A stretch of 64,000 nt of DNA from Lachnospiraceae bacterium (GCA_910574185.1 CAJSZQ010000006.1:62001-126000), one strand, 5' to 3'; counted from the stretch's first letter, positions 1 to 8,584 are shown. Notes: generated by a model not told the origin, from the sequence alone. Numbers and translations are program-made.

Positions 1-86
1 GAAAAATTCACGTTGTCAAGAGCCTTTACGCCAGGAAAAGCCTTTGTAATTCCTCTCATTTCAAGAATATTATCTGTTTCCTGCAA
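1..86 (-). CDS. Sugar ABC transporter ATP-binding protein (5' end only)
   Basis: Only the first 28 or so codons are inside the window. The peptide contains ILEMRGITKAFPGVKALDNV, the typical N-terminus of RbsA/MglA/XylG-type double ATPases that energise monosaccharide import. The reading frame has no ATG at the expected place; a TTG codon at 84-86 sits six bases after GGAGGA, so a TTG start is inferred (an internal ATG in EMRG is the alternative). It is transcribed away from the sugar kinase at 130-1635, in the same direction, which suggests one carbohydrate uptake and phosphorylation operon. Family call is firm, substrate unknown. Confidence 0.8.
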   Translation of the reverse strand, partial: MQETDNILEMRGITKAFPGVKALDNVNF

Positions 87-129
87 GTCATTTCCTCCTT
101 TTATCCCTTTTCCATCATCCTCTTAAATG

Positions 130-1635
130 TTAATCCTTCATCATTTCTCTTAAATTCCCATACAACCTTTTATATGTATCATACGGCTTCTGATAAAGAG
201 CATGCTTCTCCATATCTGGTTTATAGGAGGTCTTAACCTTAACCATCGCGTCTGCAGCCTCGAAAACAGTATTGTAATAACCGCCTCCCACTGCCGCCAG
301 AATACAACACCCCATAGTCCCGGCCTGCAATGTCTCATTTACCACGAGCTCCTTACCTGTAATATCCGACATAATCTGCATCCACACTTTATCCTGGGTT
401 ACCCCTCCGCAGGCAACGATGGTGTCCACGTCATACCCCTGGTCAATCTGATTATCTACAATATTTCTTGTCCCAAAGGATATGGACTCAATCAGCGCCC
501 GATAAATATGCTTCCAGTTATGCTTGATATTCAGTCCATAAATTACGCCTTTCGCATCCGCATCTTTATAAGGCGTCCGGTTGCCCTGGAAGAAATCGAG
601 CACTGTAACCCCTTCTGCTCCCGGCGGAGTCTCTTCTGCCGCCCGCATCAGCAGCTCGTACGGATTTCCTTCTACACCGTCTATATGAAAATTCTCCCTG
701 AACCAGTTCACCAGTCCGGAAGCGGTAATCTGTCCTCCCTCTAACAGCCATTTGCCGTCAATGACCGCGCTGTCATAAGGTCCCCATATTCCCTGAATGG
801 ATGTAGGTTCCTCATCTACAAGACTCAGGTGCACGAAACTGGTCCCCATGATAATACCCATCTGACGCTTTCCGATTACATTCATGCCAAACATTGCCAT
901 GTGTGCGTCAATTCCTCCCTGAATCACCTTCATATCCGGATTCAGTCCAAATTCTTCGGCCAGCTCCGGCCGGATAACGCCGATACAATCGCCCACTTTC
1001 CGGATATCGGTAAGCATCTTATCTTCAAATTCCGGAAGTCCGATTGCTTCAAAATAATCCCTTACAAATCCGCCTTTTGCCTTCACATAATTCCATTTAC
1101 ACGCCGCATTGCAAATAGAGCCTGCCCACTGACCGCACAGCTTATAATTAATCCAGTCAAGCTGTTCAACAATCCGATAACAGGACTGATAAATGTTCGG
1201 CTCGTGATTCTTAATCCACAAAATCTTCGGCACAATCCATTCAAAAGAAACTGCGCCTCCACAATACTTCAAAACCTCGTGCCCTGTCTGGTTGATAGCT
1301 TCCGCTTCTTTCTTTGCGCGGGCGTCCATCCACATAATTGCCGGCATCATCGGTTCACCGTCTTCTTTTACCGCAAATGTAGTAGAAGAGGTTGCACATA
1401 CACAGCAGGATACAATATTCTTACGTTCTTCCTCCGTAAGTTCCTGGGCGCATCTGCCCATCGCCTTGCAAATGCTGTCCCACCAGTGCAGCGGCGACTG
1501 TTCTACCCAGCCTTTTTTCGGGTACTGTGTATCCCATTTCTCTTCGTGACTGGCTACCAGGCGACCATCCGACGCAGCAATACTAATTCTGATTCCCTGA
1601 GTTCCGGTATCTACTCCCATAAACAATTTTTCCAT
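130..1635 (-). CDS. FGGY-family carbohydrate kinase
   Basis: A 501-residue sugar kinase of the FGGY family (xylulokinase, ribulokinase, glycerol kinase group), which phosphorylates a pentose, polyol or related sugar with ATP in the cytoplasm. The N-terminal phosphate motif GVDTGTQGIRI is at about residues 7-17, the substrate/catalytic-Asp region GGIDAHMAMFG near 242, and the C-terminal ATPase motif ACGGVTQDKVWMQIMSD near 410. Length is normal for the family. It lies upstream of a sugar ABC transporter gene and downstream of a SorC-type regulator; a sigma-A promoter and a perfect palindrome precede it. Substrate cannot be told from sequence; the best-known relatives are xylulokinase-like. Confidence 0.88.
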   Translation of the reverse strand: MEKLFMGVDTGTQGIRISIAASDGRLVASHEEKWDTQYPKKGWVEQSPLHWWDSICKAMGRCAQELTEEERKNIVSCCVCATSSTTFAVKEDGEPMMPAIMWMDARAKKEAEAINQTGHEVLKYCGGAVSFEWIVPKILWIKNHEPNIYQSCYRIVEQLDWINYKLCGQWAGSICNAACKWNYVKAKGGFVRDYFEAIGLPEFEDKMLTDIRKVGDCIGVIRPELAEEFGLNPDMKVIQGGIDAHMAMFGMNVIGKRQMGIIMGTSFVHLSLVDEEPTSIQGIWGPYDSAVIDGKWLLEGGQITASGLVNWFRENFHIDGVEGNPYELLMRAAEETPPGAEGVTVLDFFQGNRTPYKDADAKGVIYGLNIKHNWKHIYRALIESISFGTRNIVDNQIDQGYDVDTIVACGGVTQDKVWMQIMSDITGKELVVNETLQAGTMGCCILAAVGGGYYNTVFEAADAMVKVKTSYKPDMEKHALYQKPYDTYKRLYGNLREMMKD

Positions 1636-1657
1636 GTTTTTACCTCGCCTGCACTAC

Positions 1658-1671
1658 GTAACATATGTTAC
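1658..1671. promoter_or_regulatory. Perfect palindrome, probable operator of the sugar kinase gene
   Basis: GTAACATATGTTAC is a perfect 14-bp palindrome located about 20 bases downstream of the predicted transcription start of the FGGY kinase gene and just before its ribosome binding site. The SorC-type regulator encoded next door (2030-3001) is the natural candidate to bind it. The palindrome is seen; the protein assignment is inference. Confidence 0.5.
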
Positions 1672-1694
1672 AAGCATAATCATTTGTTAACTCC

Positions 1695-1723
1695 ATTGTA
1701 TATAATTTACACATTTTTGTCAA
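1695..1723 (-). promoter_or_regulatory. Sigma-A promoter of the FGGY kinase/sugar transporter operon
   Basis: On the minus strand TTGACA (1718-1723) is followed after exactly 17 bases by TACAAT (1695-1700). This is a near-consensus housekeeping promoter 60 bases upstream of the kinase start codon, pointing at it. The rest of the 1636-2029 gap holds the palindrome at 1658 and the regulator's terminator. Confidence 0.75.
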
Positions 1724-1935
1724 TATCAATCAATAATTATCAGATATTTTGTTTATATTCTACAAAATCAACCCATTTTCAGCCTTAATGGGGGAATGGA
1801 TTTAGTAAATTTAACAACTGACAAATTATTAACATGACAAAGTCAGAAATACAGAGTATTTTCTCATCAAAAAGGGAGACACGATTGTTAAAACCAACCC
1901 GAAAAAGCTGTATAAAAATGAAAATATAGACATAG

Positions 1936-1969
1936 AAAAACGGCGGCTTTGGCTCTCCAAAACCGCCGC
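1936..1969 (-). terminator. Rho-independent terminator after the SorC regulator gene
   Basis: Read on minus, CGGCGG-TTTTGG, a four-base loop, CCAAA-GCCGCCG and then a T5 run form a strong GC-rich hairpin with a U tail about 60 bases after the stop of the regulator at 2030. Confidence 0.8.
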
Positions 1970-2029
1970 TGTAATTATTTAATTTGAAATGAACGCTGCT
2001 TCTTTGATTTTTTTCCATGCAAAATATAT

Positions 2030-3001
2030 TTATTTTAACCGCTCCAGCACATACCCCGCCGTTTCTTCGTCTATAATCAGCACATTGATAATCTCTGCCC
2101 GGATAGCCGCGCAGATGCACTCTACCCTGCTCTGTCCACAGGCGACGCCAATACGGTTTTTCTTCCTTTTTATCACCTCAAGCGGGACGGCCATCGTCCT
2201 GCCATCCAGTTCCGGATCACAGAGTTCTCCGTCCGAATTAATGACATGGGTACAGATATCTCCTACCGCTCCTTTCTCCGTAAGCGCGGCAATTTCCTGC
2301 TCATTTAAGTATCCGGCCCGGTAAACCGCACTCTGCAGACCAAAAGCTCCCAATGCAAGCAACGCAATATTAGAGTTATAACCGTAAGTCATTACTCTGT
2401 TTATATCATAATCGCTTAAGAAAGCCTCCTTTAACCGGCTGCTGCTAACTACCGCCGGACAAGTTAAAACATAAGGCTTTGCTTCCCAGGCTCTGGCAAA
2501 ATTACGGGCAATCTCAAAACAGTATATGTTATGCTCCAAATTACTGATACCTCCGCATAACTGCGCCGCAATGATATCCGGATATTTCTGCCCCTGTCCC
2601 AGAAGTCCGGTCACAGTGTGAATCGTATTGCCCCAGGAAAATCCAATCACATCCCCGTTCCGCACAATCTCTTCCAAATAATCCACTGCCTTCCTGCCCA
2701 CGCTGTGTATATGCGAAGATTTCTGTGTGACCGGCGCAACAATCACCTTCTCAAGCTTCGTTTTACTCCGAAGCTTCCTCTCCAAATCCGATTCTCCCTT
2801 TAGCGGATCAATAATCCGAAACTGAACGATTCCCATCTCTTTCGCTTCTGTCAGAAGCCTTGAAACATAGGGCCTTGACAGCCCTATGCTCTTTGCTATA
2901 GCTTCCTGCCCCATATCTTCCTCATAGTATAACTGCGCAACTTTTACAAGAAGCGCCGTCTTTCTCTCATCCAACGGTCTTCCGTCTAATATTGGACTCA
3001 T
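2030..3001 (-). CDS. SorC-family sugar-binding transcriptional regulator
   Basis: A DNA-binding regulator of about 323 residues. The N-terminal helix-turn-helix is visible in LYYEEDMGQEAIAKSIGLSR and PYVSRLLTEAKEMG (about residues 24-58). The rest is the Rossmann-like sugar-phosphate-binding domain typical of SorC/DeoR-like effector domains (GDVIGFSWGNTIHTV near 125, GALGAFGLQ region, and the C-terminal GVACGQSRVECICAAIR). These proteins sense a phosphorylated sugar and control the adjacent uptake/kinase operon. The start was set at ATG 3001 because AGGGGG precedes it at good spacing; a longer frame would run into the acylphosphatase gene. It probably controls the FGGY kinase operon. Confidence 0.88.
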   Translation of the reverse strand: MSPILDGRPLDERKTALLVKVAQLYYEEDMGQEAIAKSIGLSRPYVSRLLTEAKEMGIVQFRIIDPLKGESDLERKLRSKTKLEKVIVAPVTQKSSHIHSVGRKAVDYLEEIVRNGDVIGFSWGNTIHTVTGLLGQGQKYPDIIAAQLCGGISNLEHNIYCFEIARNFARAWEAKPYVLTCPAVVSSSRLKEAFLSDYDINRVMTYGYNSNIALLALGAFGLQSAVYRAGYLNEQEIAALTEKGAVGDICTHVINSDGELCDPELDGRTMAVPLEVIKRKKNRIGVACGQSRVECICAAIRAEIINVLIIDEETAGYVLERLK

Positions 3002-3032
3002 AGTTTCCCCCTGCTTACTCTCTTTTGTATCT

Positions 3033-3308
3033 TTAATATCTGACGCTAAACTTCCTCTCATCCTCCTTCACTGGAATATCTTCACTGTCTACCCATTCCA
3101 CCCGGATAAACCGGTCTGTATTCAGCCGTACCATCAGCTTGTCCACTAACATTTCGCGGCCCTGAACTTCCATCAGCACACTTCCATCCCACTCATTCTT
3201 TACCCAGCCGGTAAGTCCTAACGACTCCGCCGCAAATCTCGCAGTATAGCGAAAACCCACGCCCTGCACTCTTCCATGGAACACGACTCTTCTTCGTATA
3301 TCTGCCAT
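3033..3308 (-). CDS. acyP: Acylphosphatase
   Basis: A 91-residue acylphosphatase, hydrolysing carboxyl-phosphate bonds in small acyl phosphates. The signature GRVQGVGFRY carries the phosphate-binding Arg20, and GWVKNEWDGSV carries the catalytic Asn38; length fits the family exactly. It follows the DUF2804 gene with a short gap and precedes the SorC gene, all on minus. No special regulation is visible. Confidence 0.95.
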   Translation of the reverse strand: MADIRRRVVFHGRVQGVGFRYTARFAAESLGLTGWVKNEWDGSVLMEVQGREMLVDKLMVRLNTDRFIRVEWVDSEDIPVKEDERKFSVRY

Positions 3309-3344
3309 AAAACCCCTGCCTTTCTTTCACAAGACGCCAGCCTC

Positions 3345-4367
3345 CTAATATCGGTTATGCACATCCTCCGCAAAACACATCATATCCTTAACCTCGATTA
3401 CCGTTCCGTCATCTAAAACTGCCTTTCCGCTCATCCGGCCGAATACCTGATGCTGGTCCGTCTCAATAATAACCGCCGCCGTCTTAGCCGCTCTGTCCAG
3501 CACCGGAACGAAATCCATCTCAAACCTGCCGTCGCTTGAAGAAAACCTCCAGGGCCTCATATAATCCCCCTCCGGAATATGGAAGGCGACGTCATCCAAC
3601 TTGTGACATTTGCCGTCATAGAACAGTATATTCTCAGTCGCCGCCGAAGTATCACCGAAGCCATAACCGATATTAAATCCAAAAGGCCTGCCGTTCACCA
3701 CCGTATTGCCGGACCCCCAGTACCAGCGGTTATCATACGTCCACACACCCCTGCCCCAGTCTAACGTACCAAAGTCCGTCTCCTTATGAAAGCGGTAGAC
3801 CTTTCCGTCAAATTCCATCTTCCCGCTTGCGGGCATACAGTTAATCTTCTGGTTATAATAAAACGCTGTCTTTTTCTCCTTCCAGGGCGTAGCGATTACC
3901 ATCGTATCCATCTCAGGCTGTTCCAGGGTTATGTCACACCGAAACGTTTTCCCCTGCCAGAACTTGTCAAACTTACAGCGAATCCGGCGTTTCCCTTCTT
4001 CTATCGTATACTCCATGTGAAGCCGCTTGTCCCGGTATACGGTATCCCCGCGCTCAGAAGTAGGCGGAAGGTCAAACTTCCCCATAGGAAACGCATTCAA
4101 TATCGTCTCTGTATGCTCCCAGCCTTCCTTAAAATTCAGCAAAGACACCGACTGAAGACCAATATATCCATCGTCTGAAATGGTAAATGCTCCCGCGAAG
4201 TCCTCATTCAACACCAAATAATAGTCCCACTCTTTAATGCGGAATCTCGGCGCCTTAATCTGCCTGCGGTCATACTTCTGAATCAGCCGCTTAGACCAGC
4301 CAGGCTCCGTCAGCGAACCGTCTTCCTTCAAAAGCGGCTGCTTTGTAACAACTTCATGATTCCTCAT
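3345..4367 (-). CDS. DUF2804 domain-containing protein
   Basis: A 340-residue soluble protein of the DUF2804 family, whose function is not established. The family look is clear from the aromatic-rich C-terminal half: FGTLDWGRGVWTYDNRWYWG, then GRPFGFNIGYGFGDTSAATEN and ILFYDGKCHKLDDVAFHIP. There is no signal peptide or membrane segment. Members resemble lipocalin-like/diene-type beta-barrel enzymes by fold prediction, but that is from memory and not visible here. Its neighbours, acylphosphatase and an HD hydrolase, give no clear pathway hint. Confidence 0.85.
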   Translation of the reverse strand: MRNHEVVTKQPLLKEDGSLTEPGWSKRLIQKYDRRQIKAPRFRIKEWDYYLVLNEDFAGAFTISDDGYIGLQSVSLLNFKEGWEHTETILNAFPMGKFDLPPTSERGDTVYRDKRLHMEYTIEEGKRRIRCKFDKFWQGKTFRCDITLEQPEMDTMVIATPWKEKKTAFYYNQKINCMPASGKMEFDGKVYRFHKETDFGTLDWGRGVWTYDNRWYWGSGNTVVNGRPFGFNIGYGFGDTSAATENILFYDGKCHKLDDVAFHIPEGDYMRPWRFSSSDGRFEMDFVPVLDRAAKTAAVIIETDQHQVFGRMSGKAVLDDGTVIEVKDMMCFAEDVHNRY

Positions 4368-4432
4368 ACCATACTTCGCCTCCTTTTCTTCTATGAGCGC
4401 GCATCCCCAAAAGGGACATCTTCGACTCTATC

Positions 4433-5020
4433 CTATTCATCCTTCACGTCGCCAAGCTGAATATGCTGGTCAATGATTTCCTTCATCTTCTCCCAAACCT
4501 GCGGAGAGGTCTCCTCAATCTTCTCATTCCGCTTATAAATCTGGGACTTTTTCACACCATGCTCTCTCCAGCTCAAACCCCCGCTCTCATGATTTAAAAG
4601 CAGCGGCTGAAAATTATCCAGAAGGTGCGCATACTTCGCGTCCGCGCTTTCGTACCTTTCAAATTCCTCCCACAACTCTCTGAAGTATAGCCCCTGATCC
4701 TCCGGCAGAATCCCGAATATCCGCTCGGCAGCGGCCTCTTCTCTGGCCCGCTTTGTCTCTGCTCCCTTCGCATCATAAGCATAAGTATCTCCCGCGTCAA
4801 TCTCTACCAAATCGTGAATCAGCACCATAAGAATCACCTTCAGCACATCCACCTCCTGCGCGGCATACTCCTTCAATAGAAATGCCGCAACCGCTAAATG
4901 CCAGGAGTGCTCCGCGTCATTCTCCTTCCGATTACCATCCGCAAGCCAGGTCTGACGAAAAATATTCTTCACCTTATCAATCTCCATCAAAAACTCAAGC
5001 TGCCTGCTCATTCGCTCCAT
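4433..5020 (-). CDS. HD-domain phosphohydrolase (YfbR/HDDC2-like)
   Basis: A 195-residue metal-dependent HD hydrolase. The metal ligands are visible as H38 in RKENDAEHSW, the HD pair at 69-70 in LIHDLVEIDAGDT, and a later Asp in AHLLDNFQPLLLNHES. This arrangement is that of 5'-deoxyribonucleotidase YfbR and the HDDC2 group, so nucleoside 5'-monophosphates are likely substrates. The ATG at 5020 follows AAGGTG at good spacing and aligns with the usual N-terminus; an in-frame upstream start would add 17 unusual residues inside a repeat-like segment. Confidence 0.85.
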   Translation of the reverse strand: MERMSRQLEFLMEIDKVKNIFRQTWLADGNRKENDAEHSWHLAVAAFLLKEYAAQEVDVLKVILMVLIHDLVEIDAGDTYAYDAKGAETKRAREEAAAERIFGILPEDQGLYFRELWEEFERYESADAKYAHLLDNFQPLLLNHESGGLSWREHGVKKSQIYKRNEKIEETSPQVWEKMKEIIDQHIQLGDVKDE

Positions 5021-5370
5021 ATATGACACCTTCTTCCCTTTAGAATAAAAGTGCGCTTCGCACACTCTCACGTTATTGTATTTTTACCGGCGCAGCTTTT
5101 GTTCCTTGCGCAGCTGCGCATCTTTCCACAAGCGGCCTTCCTGTAAAATCTTATCCCCAAGAACGCCCGTCGTGGTCATCCGGCCGTTTCACAAAGCGTG
5201 CTCCTGAGTATAGTAAAATTGTACTCTTTCCCCTCCTTTCCCGCAAGTCTTTTCCCCAAATTTGACGGTTTTTGGGTTATTTATGCTACTGCGTGCACAT
5301 TTCCCGACAGACGCAGATTTAATCTGCTGTTTTCCAAATGTCCAGCGAACCGTAACTTTTTTATTACGGC
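5021..5370. other. Gene-free gap with short palindromes
   Basis: About 350 bases between spmB and the HD gene with no convincing gene. It holds a perfect 14-bp palindrome TGCGCAGCTGCGCA at 5107-5120, an inverted repeat CCGTAA/TTACGG just after the spmB stop (near 5349-5368), and a GTGCGCTTCGCAC-like module at 5050-5063 related to one at 60174-60187. A 61-residue frame here overlaps the spmB 3' end and was not accepted. Confidence 0.5.
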
Positions 5371-5895
5371 TCACATCCAGCCCGCAAGCGCCACGCTTGC
5401 CGCAAGTCCCGCCGCTGTCGCAAGCAAAGCCCCAGTCAGAGTATATCTGCTTTTCCTTACCTTCGCCGTCATAAAATACACACTCATCGTATAAAAAATT
5501 GTCTCCGTACAGGCCATACTGATTGACGCAATCAGCCCGATTTCTGAATCCGTTCCAAACTCCTTGTATAAATCCAAAAGAAGTCCCGCCGCAGCGGAAG
5601 AAGAAAACATCTTCACCACCGACAGCGGAACCAGCTCCCCCGGAAATCCTATGTAACCGGACACCTTCCCTACCATTTCCGATAATAGCTCCAAAAAACC
5701 GGAAGACCGCAGAATCCCTACTGCCACCATCAAAGCAATCATAGTAGGCATAATCTTAATTACCGTATGGAAACCACTGTTTGCTCCCTTAATAAATGTG
5801 TCGTACACATCTATCTTCCTCAGAACTCCATAACATACAATTCCGAAAATCACCATAGGAATCATCATATCCGACAAAAATAAAAACCACTGCAT
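5371..5895 (-). CDS. spmB: Spore maturation protein B
   Basis: A 174-residue membrane protein of the nucleoside-recognition (Gate) family matching SpmB, needed for spore core dehydration and heat resistance in Bacillus and clostridia. Hydrophobic segments run through most of its length; characteristic stretches are GANSGFHTVIKIMPTMIALM and ASISMACTETIFYTMSVYF. The start at ATG 5895 follows AAGGA and gives the usual SpmB length; an upstream frame would add 28 charged residues. SpmB is normally encoded directly after spmA, but here spmA sits about 28 kb away (34145-34777). Confidence 0.9.
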   Translation of the reverse strand: MQWFLFLSDMMIPMVIFGIVCYGVLRKIDVYDTFIKGANSGFHTVIKIMPTMIALMVAVGILRSSGFLELLSEMVGKVSGYIGFPGELVPLSVVKMFSSSAAAGLLLDLYKEFGTDSEIGLIASISMACTETIFYTMSVYFMTAKVRKSRYTLTGALLATAAGLAASVALAGWM

Positions 5896-5979
5896 CCTTT
5901 TTTCCTTATCTGTCTTCCTCCTTATTATTATATGATTCTGTTTGACATCTATTCCCCTGTCCTGAAAAACGCCGCGCAC

Positions 5980-6008
5980 CGCGCCTGATACGACATTTTC
6001 AGGCGCGC
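5980..6008 (-). terminator. Hairpin after the DUF4173 gene
   Basis: CGCGCCTGA and TCAGGCGCG form a perfect 9-bp stem with a 10-base loop immediately after the stop codon at 6016. On the minus strand a T5 run follows ten bases later, so it is a plausible but imperfect terminator between the DUF4173 gene and spmB. Confidence 0.5.
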
Positions 6009-6015
6009 CCGCCGT

Positions 6016-7599
6016 TTAATCGTCCTCTTTCTCCATCCACTTGACCGCTGCGTTCCGAGCCTGCACTTTTGCCAAATTCAGCTCCCGTACTGAAATATTT
6101 TTATACCGGTCTTCAATGTAATAAAAATAATTTCTGATTTCCTGCTCTACATTCTTATTCCATCCGACTTCACATTCAATCCCAGATTCTTCTTCCTCGC
6201 TGCTCTTATCCTCCGCAATCTTCTTCTCGCCCATCTTAGCAATAACCGGAACTGCATCGTCAGACAATCCGTACAAAATATACTGAACATCCCACAGGCT
6301 GACTGTTTCCCAGTGGCGAAGATTATATTCTGCTATCAATCTGTCCGGTTTGGCAAGAGAAAGCAGAATATAGCCACATCCCACCACCAGCGCAACATAC
6401 CGAAACAACGGGAAACATTTCCGGTAAATGCTTACCGTTACGCCTCCCATAATGAGCGCCAGAATTGCCAGAAACCACAATACCAATATCCGCAATAAGG
6501 TAAGATGATAGGTCTCCACATACAACGCCATCCGGTAAACGGCAGATGCAATCATAATAAACGTGCAGCCACAGATTACCGTCAAAATCCCACGAAGCAG
6601 CTTATTTTCCTGAAATAACGACATGCATGTCAGTACCAGGATAAAATTCAGTATCCCGACAAAAAGCAGCTCAAAAAATCCCTGCCTTGCATAAGCCGAA
6701 TAAGTCACTCCATCGGGAAGACTGCCCAGCTTAAGAAACAGGTAAAACACCTGTATTCCCGCATACAAAGCATATACTGCGGCAAGAATTGTGGTAAATG
6801 TAATCGCAATCAGAGGATTATAATTCTTCCTCTCCTCTTCTTTCTCTTCAAACTGCCCGCTGCAAAGAGCGCTGAAAAAAGCATAGCTGGCAACAAACCC
6901 TGTCAGAATCATGAACAAAATAACAGAAGCAGGACCAAACTCAAATTCAAATAATAAACCTTCAAAAATCTTCGCAAACACCATGTCCGACCGCAGCAGC
7001 GTTGGAAATATCACCAGCAGAAGACCCGCCGCAATCAGAATCCCTAAACCTACTGCCGCCGCAGTTTTTCGTTTTTCCCCGGAATTTTCCCCCTTCGCTT
7101 TCGCTAAATATGCAAAGCCATGAGAAAACGGACGGAATACATGCCCGATTGTCATAAAGCAGATAACTGTCATATTCATTAAGAACGTTGGGAAATTCCA
7201 TTTGTCATCTTCATAAAACTGATGCATCATTCCGGTTAGGAACAATAACAAAAAACCAACCATATTAAAAAATACCAGAAACCCGGAACAAGTCAGCGTT
7301 GTACTGACTCCTAAAAGCGCCATTCCGACAACATACACCGTAGTCCCCTTCTTCACTTTCACTCCAACCTTCTTAAGCAGAAGATATGCAATTCCTATTG
7401 TGGCGCATACCAGAACCGGCCATGTGATTCCATTGGGATTCTTATACTGGCAGAATGCAAACAGGATTCCATACGCCAGGCACATTCCGGCAATGTATCC
7501 ATAATTCCCCCGTATCCTTTGCACAAGAGGCGATTCTTCCCTCTGGTTTGACGCAGCATCCGCCGCAAAATCCTTACCTGTCTCATATTTAATATCCAT
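6016..7599 (-). CDS. DUF4173 multi-pass membrane protein
   Basis: A 527-residue integral membrane protein with roughly a dozen hydrophobic segments and a hydrophilic C-terminal tail of about 100 residues. The family clue is near the C-terminus, WDVQYILYGLSDDAVPVIAK (about 440), typical of DUF4153/DUF4173 proteins whose function is unknown. It is followed at 7698-8372 by an XRE regulator and a DUF2975 protein, a combination often found together, so the three may form one unit driven by the promoter at 8453-8481. The function itself is not known. Confidence 0.75.
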   Translation of the reverse strand: MDIKYETGKDFAADAASNQREESPLVQRIRGNYGYIAGMCLAYGILFAFCQYKNPNGITWPVLVCATIGIAYLLLKKVGVKVKKGTTVYVVGMALLGVSTTLTCSGFLVFFNMVGFLLLFLTGMMHQFYEDDKWNFPTFLMNMTVICFMTIGHVFRPFSHGFAYLAKAKGENSGEKRKTAAAVGLGILIAAGLLLVIFPTLLRSDMVFAKIFEGLLFEFEFGPASVILFMILTGFVASYAFFSALCSGQFEEKEEERKNYNPLIAITFTTILAAVYALYAGIQVFYLFLKLGSLPDGVTYSAYARQGFFELLFVGILNFILVLTCMSLFQENKLLRGILTVICGCTFIMIASAVYRMALYVETYHLTLLRILVLWFLAILALIMGGVTVSIYRKCFPLFRYVALVVGCGYILLSLAKPDRLIAEYNLRHWETVSLWDVQYILYGLSDDAVPVIAKMGEKKIAEDKSSEEEESGIECEVGWNKNVEQEIRNYFYYIEDRYKNISVRELNLAKVQARNAAVKWMEKEDD

Positions 7600-7697
7600 T
7601 TAATTTCTCCCCTTTCTTCATGAACCACTATTCTCCTTATTTCAATCCATATCCACCGGCAGCCTATTAACGCTGAACTAAATACTTTAAACTGTCG

Positions 7698-7907
7698 TTA
7701 CTCATCCGGCACATATTCCAGAATATCCCCCGGCTGACAGTTCAGCGCCTTACACAACGCGTCCAGCGTCGTAAATCTTACCGCCTTCGCTCTGTTATTT
7801 TTCAAAATAGACAGATTCGCCATCGTGATATCAACTTCTTTCGCAAGCTCCGTAACCCCCATCTTTTTCTTTGCCATTACCACATCCAGATTAACTACAA
7901 TCGCCAT
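7698..7907 (-). CDS. Small XRE-type transcriptional regulator
   Basis: A 69-residue Cro/C1-type DNA-binding protein consisting of little more than the helix-turn-helix: MGVTELAKEVDITMANLSIL then NRAKAVRFTTLDALCKALNC, followed by QPGDILEYVPDE. This is the YozG-like regulator commonly paired with a DUF2975 membrane protein; here the DUF2975 gene ends 12 bases upstream, so they are co-transcribed. The ATG at 7907 was chosen over GTG 7910 because it has the better distance from GGGGG. It is the obvious candidate to bind the three repeats at 8471-8523. Confidence 0.9.
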   Translation of the reverse strand: MAIVVNLDVVMAKKKMGVTELAKEVDITMANLSILKNNRAKAVRFTTLDALCKALNCQPGDILEYVPDE

Positions 7908-7919
7908 CACTTTACCCCC

Positions 7920-8372
7920 TTATATGGTCAAGTCCGTTTCTTCCTTGTATCGAATTGCCTCGGCAAACACATTGGCAAGCACCTGACTAAACAGAGCCGC
8001 AATAAAAAATACAAGGACAACTACTGCGGTCGCGGGCGTTGGTACAAGAAATATCTTAATAATAAACGCTGCTGCAATCACAAGACTTAGACTAGCCATC
8101 AACCCAAGGCTCCTAACGTTATCCGGTACGAAACACGCCCCCTCGATTACCGTCTTCATCATCCTGCGAAGCTGCGCAACAATCATAAGTCCGCACACGC
8201 CGGATACCGCAAAGATAACTAACATAGAAATAAAATTGTCCGATAATGCTTTTGAATAATACCTGCCCGCCAGCTTCAAAGTAAACGGCAGAGTTGCCAG
8301 TACAGCTATTCCGCAGTAAAACATCAAATCCAAAATAAGCTTTGTAAATTTATTCATTCTTTCTTGTCTCAT
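7920..8372 (-). CDS. DUF2975 domain-containing membrane protein
   Basis: A 150-residue protein with four hydrophobic segments (LILDLMFYCGIAVLATLPFT, then SMLVIFAVSGVCGLMIVAQL, SLGLMASLSLVIAAAFIIKI and AVVVLVFFIAALFSQVLANVF), matching the DUF2975 family that pairs with small XRE regulators. The function is unknown; a role in membrane sensing or holding the regulator is speculation. The ATG at 8372 follows AAGGAG by seven bases. It is the first gene after the promoter at 8453-8481. Confidence 0.85.
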   Translation of the reverse strand: MRQERMNKFTKLILDLMFYCGIAVLATLPFTLKLAGRYYSKALSDNFISMLVIFAVSGVCGLMIVAQLRRMMKTVIEGACFVPDNVRSLGLMASLSLVIAAAFIIKIFLVPTPATAVVVLVFFIAALFSQVLANVFAEAIRYKEETDLTI

Positions 8373-8452
8373 TCTTACACTCCTTTTCCTTCTGCTCACG
8401 TCCGCTATTCATTGTTTTTTTAATTTCTGCATTTTTCCTAATCTTCCATTAC

Positions 8453-8481
8453 ACTATATCATCTTTTAAATTGATTTTCAA
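8453..8481 (-). promoter_or_regulatory. Promoter of the DUF2975/XRE pair
   Basis: TTGAAA (8476-8481) and TATAGT (8453-8458) on minus are separated by exactly 17 bases. The -35 box lies inside the third of three repeats (8471-8523), giving a direct reason to expect control at this promoter. Confidence 0.75.
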
Positions 8482-8523
8482 TATTAATTTATTGTTTTTC
8501 AATAAAATCATGTTGTTTTTCAA
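8471..8523. promoter_or_regulatory. Three TTGAAAAWCAA repeats at 21-bp spacing (probable XRE operator array)
   Basis: On minus, TTGAAAAACAA occurs at 8513-8523 and 8492-8502 and TTGAAAATCAA at 8471-8481. The start-to-start distance is exactly 21 bp both times, that is two helical turns, so bound proteins would line up on one DNA face. The third copy contains the -35 box. The likely ligand is the XRE protein at 7698-7907. Confidence 0.6.
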
Positions 8524-8584
8524 AAAATCAACGACCGCATACCGCAATCAGACAGAACAATTCACAAACACTCCAAAAAAATGC

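Noticed and set aside
829-1788. 319-residue plus-strand frame
   Set aside because: It runs antisense through the FGGY kinase gene, has low-complexity-looking composition and no family features; a shadow of codon bias.
2030-3061. Longer start for the SorC regulator at 3061
   Set aside because: It would overlap the acylphosphatase gene and adds residues without similarity; ATG 3001 has the AGGGGG site.
5189-5374. 61-residue minus-strand frame in the gap after spmB
   Set aside because: It overlaps the spmB end in another frame, and composition is not protein-like; no usable start signal.
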